A stretch of 52,245 nucleotides of DNA from Candidatus Methylomirabilota bacterium. Its GTDB lineage: Bacteria; Methylomirabilota; Methylomirabilia; Rokubacteriales; CSP1-6. Position 1 is the stretch's first letter, and each line of letters starts with the position of its first letter. This document shows positions 50,027-52,245 of this stretch, in pieces. The stretch covers positions 1 to 52,245 of the forward strand of contig DASTFB010000075.1 of the NCBI GenBank assembly GCA_035709005.1, written 5' to 3'. The position numbers and the translations under genes are program-made. The notes under the pieces were generated by a model that did not search any database, was not told the origin of the DNA, and was given only the letters and a program-made list of their open reading frames with translations.

Positions 50027-50909
50027 GGATGACTCTCATCCAGGCCTCCTCCTCACCACCCGACGGGGTACGGTGAGTGCGGCCAAGCAAAAACCCTCCC
50101 GCAGCGGGAGGGAGGAAGAGACAAGGATGAGGTTCTACACCACGTCGCACCGATACTACTGCGGGATCGACCTGCACGCGAGACGGATGTACATCTGCGT
50201 GCTGGACGGGGACGGCCAGATCCGCGTGCATCGCAACGGCCCCGCCACCCCCGAGCGCTTCCTCACCACGATCGCGCCGTACCGTGAGGACCTCGTGGTG
50301 GCGGTCGAATGCATCTTCAAGTGGTACTGGCTGGCCGATCTCTGCGCCCACGAGGGCCTCGCCTTTGTCCTCGGCCACGCCCTGTGCATGAAGGCCATCC
50401 ATGGCAGCAAGGCCAAGAACGACAAGATCGACGCCCATAAGATCGCCGTGCTCCTGCGCGGCGGCATGCTGCCCATGGCCTACGTGTATCCGCGGGAGAT
50501 GCGCGCCACCCGCGACCTCCTGCGCCGGCGCTGTCACTTCACCCGCAAGCGCGCCAAGCTCGAACTGCACCTGGCCCAGACGGCCAAGGTCCACGACGTG
50601 AACGCCTTCTACCGGCTCCGCTCGGTGCCGGGGATCGGCAAGATCCTGGCCCTGGTGCTGCTCTACGAGATCCACGACATCCGCCGCTTCCCGCGAGTGC
50701 AGGATTTCGTGTCGTACTGCCGGCTGGTGAAATGCGCCAAGCAGTCCGACGGCAAGCACTACGGGTACGTTGCGGACACGAAGATCGGCAACGCCCATCT
50801 GAAGTGGGCGTTCTCCGAGGCGGCCGTGCTCTCGTTGCGGAAGAACCCCGTCGCGCATCGAGGAGCACGGGAGAGCCGGCCGTCTAACTGGACCCCTGAG
50901 GGGGACTGA
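50027..50909 (+). mobile_element. Degenerate IS110-family element next to an attC
   Basis: From the attC break at 50027 the sequence holds a 100-bp leader with two palindromes (GGATGA-ctc-TCATCC at 50027; CCCTCCCGC-a-GCGGGAGGG at 50094) and then a damaged transposase. IS110 relatives of the IS1111-attC type are known to insert in attC sites. The right end cannot be placed; the coding part stops resembling a transposase near 50860. The leader may be a remnant of the bridge-RNA region, but it is short for one. Confidence 0.6.
50127..50909 (+). pseudogene. IS110-family DEDD transposase, internally deleted and 3'-truncated
   Basis: The N-terminal RuvC-like domain is intact and keeps the DEDD pattern: Asp in YCGIDLHARRMY, Glu in VVAVECIFKWYW, two Asp in KNDKIDAHKIA. 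The C-terminal Tnp_20 part has SVPGIGKILALVLLYEIHDI, FVSYCRLVKCAKQSDGKHYG and IGNAHLKWAFSEAA. Relatives have about 60-70 more residues where LELHLAQ joins TAKVHDVN, so that segment is deleted, and roughly 100 residues are lost after LSLRKNP; the end (SRPSNWTPEGD) is unrelated. It is probably inactive. GGGAGGGAGGAAG precedes ATG 50127. Confidence 0.8.
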
Positions 50910-50942
50910 GCCCGACGCAGCTGATGCTCGGCCTCGTTATGC
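50882..50942 (-). other. attC: Possible decayed attC at the IS right edge
   Basis: A 61-bp segment bounded on the minus strand by GCATAAC and GTTAGAC, the latter a perfect R' box. The arms are atypical: GAGGCCGA / TCGGGCTC pair only in the left half. It may be a fused half-site from the nitroreductase cassette. Confidence 0.3.
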
Positions 50943-51428
50943 GGCGTCGACCGCGCGCGAGCATCTGGGGGCGACGTCCCGGAGTCCCGTGCGTTGATTG
51001 GACTCCCGTGCTCGCTCGACACGCTGAATCGCACTAGGTCGGCCTCCGATGGCGCTGGGGGCTGCCCCTCTCCCGAGCTGCGTGCTAACTGGGACTGGCG
51101 GTCGGTTGGCCAGAGCCGTCGCGTTGAGTCAGCCGGCACGAGGGCACAGCTGGGTTTCTAGGCCGCGGAGACGTTGCTGCTCTCCGCGCTGGGGGCGAGG
51201 ACTGCATCATCGCCTCGGCTCGAGGCTCGATAAGTGTTTGGTGCAGACCACGCGGCCTGACGCCGCCGTCGAAATGATGTCAGCCACATCACGGGGCCGA
51301 TCGTCGTGCCTTCCTCAGCGGACGCCATCGTCCGCGACGGAAGCTCTTTGCCTCTTGACAACCGGAGGCCTGATAAGTGTTCGGCGGACGATCGCAGCAG
51401 AGTGACGACGCCTGCGCCGGGGCAGCCA
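50910..51428. other. 519-bp stretch between the IS remnant and the nitroreductase
   Basis: No convincing gene. It holds a 13-bp near-identical repeat, GATAAGTGTTTGG at 51229 and GATAAGTGTTCGG at 51372, each next to GTTYGG-type text that could be leftover attC ends. A GCCTCG-gct-CGAGGC palindrome lies at about 51211-51225. The stretch is probably IS or cassette debris. Confidence 0.4.
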
Positions 51429-52070
51429 TCACGCGCGCTGACCCCACGTGTCCCAAGACGTTCGCTCCCTTGCGGACACTCGCTTCGCTGGGTGCAGTGC
51501 TGCTCCTGCAAGGTACGCGACCGGCAAGAGAGCCACCTGCGTGATGTCGTCGGGGATGCCGAGCAGGGCCGCGGCCTCACGCGCGTACTTGAGGTGGGAC
51601 GTTGTCCATGCCGAGCCAAGGCCACGAGATCGGAGGGCGAGCATGAGTGACCACGTGGCCGGAAGAATTGACCCGTAGAAGGTTGGCGGTCCGCAGTCCG
51701 GCCCGAGCGCGGCGAAACCGTCGCGCCCCGCGATACAGGGAATTACATGGACGGGTACCTCGTGGAGATGGTCGGCAAGGTGCATCACCGACGACATGAA
51801 CGCCGGTGTCGTCTGTCGAACCTGCTCGACGCGACGCGGGGGATAGATTTCCGCCAAGCCGCGACGGTAAAGCTTCGCAAGTTCACCACGCTTTGTCGCG
51901 TCCGTGACAACCACGAAATGATAGCGGGCCGTGTCGCCTCCGGTAGGCGCCTGCACAGCAAGTTCCAGACAATGTTGAATCACGCTACGCTCGACCGGCC
52001 GAGCGAGGTCCAGGCGCCTCCGAACCGAGCGGGTCGTCGTGAGGAGCTCATCGACTACGGTGAGATCCAT
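51429..52070 (-). CDS. Nitroreductase-family FMN protein (cassette gene)
   Basis: A 213-residue nitroreductase. Start LTVVDELLTTTRSVRRRLDLARPV with the FMN-binding RSVRR, QAPTGGDTARYHFVVVTDA, then the C-terminal GLGSAWTTSHLKYAREAAALLGIPDDITQVALLPVAYLAG, all standard for FMN-dependent nitroreductases. It reduces nitro compounds, quinones or flavins with NAD(P)H. It lies inside the cassette array with an attC 31 bp before its start. Its own attC is not clear; the IS110 remnant lies downstream. Confidence 0.87.
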   Translation of the reverse strand: MDLTVVDELLTTTRSVRRRLDLARPVERSVIQHCLELAVQAPTGGDTARYHFVVVTDATKRGELAKLYRRGLAEIYPPRRVEQVRQTTPAFMSSVMHLADHLHEVPVHVIPCIAGRDGFAALGPDCGPPTFYGSILPATWSLMLALRSRGLGSAWTTSHLKYAREAAALLGIPDDITQVALLPVAYLAGAALHPAKRVSARERTSWDTWGQRA

Positions 52071-52100
52071 GGTCTCCCCTCGATCACGCTTGAATGTGCC

Positions 52101-52160
52101 GCCGAACGTTCAGGCTGAGCCGCCGGCGTCAAGCCGGCCGGCTCGAGCCTGTTGTTCGGC
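52101..52160 (-). other. attC: attC site (60 bp), right-most
   Basis: End boxes GCCGAAC and GTTCGGC are perfect inverse repeats, though the fourth base departs from the strict consensus. Arms CAGGCTGAGCCG and CGGCTCGAGCCTG pair with one extra base, around a CCGGC-rich loop. It belongs to a cassette whose gene lies beyond the window edge. Confidence 0.8.
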
Positions 52161-52245
52161 GTCGTGTTCATGGCTTTCGGCCCACGGCGAGAAGCGCAGG
52201 AGCTGGGATCTCAACTCCTCGGGGTGTCGCGTAGCTCTTGGCACC

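Larger units (their letters stand above)
46475..52160 (-). mobile_element. Integron gene-cassette array (integrase not in window)
   Basis: Between 46475 and 52160 minus-strand genes alternate with attC-like dyads: toxin-antitoxin, DinB, arginase family, SDR, then a degenerate IS110 and a nitroreductase. Each attC lies 6-45 bp past a gene's stop, as in integron cassettes. Three sites (46475, 48879, 52101) share one design: a 7-bp box, 3-nt spacer, 12-nt arm, variable loop, 13-nt arm with an extra base, 2-nt spacer, 7-bp box. Genes are unrelated to each other and the DNA is less GC-rich than the host. attI and intI should lie to the right, because cassettes read away from attI. Confidence 0.8.

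Noticed and set aside
51105-51111. GTTGGCC as the missing half of the attC cut at 50027
   Set aside because: One mismatch to the expected GTTGGGC and no matching arm beside it.
1-52245. tRNA, rRNA or CRISPR arrays
   Set aside because: No T-loop/acceptor pattern, no rRNA-like stretch and no regularly spaced direct repeats were seen; the only repeated elements are the attC sites.

Overview
The window is very GC-rich, gene-dense bacterial DNA on both strands. Its style suggests a large-genome soil or groundwater bacterium with a Gram-negative envelope: two TRAP transporter systems, a lipoprotein, many acyl-CoA and SDR enzymes, frequent GTG/TTG starts and stop/start overlaps. My best guess is Candidatus Rokubacteria / Methylomirabilota or a similar lineage. 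This rests on gene style only; no rRNA, tRNA or marker gene is present to prove it.

Layout. 1-4.9 kb: the end of a 2-oxoacid dehydrogenase locus (E2 cut by the window edge, then E3), followed by a four-domain rhodanese protein and a 3-mercaptopyruvate sulfurtransferase. 4.9-8.1 kb: minus-strand genes (Lin0512-like, VOC, sugar-phosphate isomerase, acyl-CoA synthetase). 8.1-17.3 kb: secreted proteins, an amidohydrolase, an isopropylmalate dehydratase pair (leuC shows a one-base frameshift just after its start), a propionyl-CoA synthetase, an MFS exporter and a TauE/SafE permease.

17.3-31.9 kb is one functional block: a DctPQM TRAP transporter, an IclR regulator, an amidohydrolase, a TAXI-type TRAP transporter, an SDR, a split biotin-dependent carboxylase (BCCP, biotin carboxylase, separate carboxyltransferase) and an ADP-forming acyl-CoA synthetase (one apparent frameshift). 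The dctP and iclR promoters look alike and both carry a TTCC-N7-GGAA dyad downstream of the -10 element, so the IclR protein probably controls both. The simplest model is uptake of an organic acid, hydrolysis or decarboxylation, oxidation, CoA activation and anaplerotic carboxylation.

32-44.5 kb: mixed metabolic genes (thiolase, Xaa-Pro peptidase, NudC, SDR, a ThDP enzyme, methyltransferase, DinB, cupin, ornithine-cyclodeaminase family), plus two small genes (41 and 49 codons) and a decayed PPOX gene.

46.5-52.2 kb is, in my reading, an integron gene-cassette array. Single minus-strand genes (toxin-antitoxin pair, DinB, arginase family, SDR, nitroreductase) are separated by roughly 60-bp imperfect dyads with RYYYAAC / GTTRRRY ends and a bulged arm, the hallmarks of attC sites. 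One attC is cut short where a degenerate IS110-family element sits. No integrase is in the window; the polarity of the array predicts it to the right of position 52245. This region is visibly less GC-rich than the rest.
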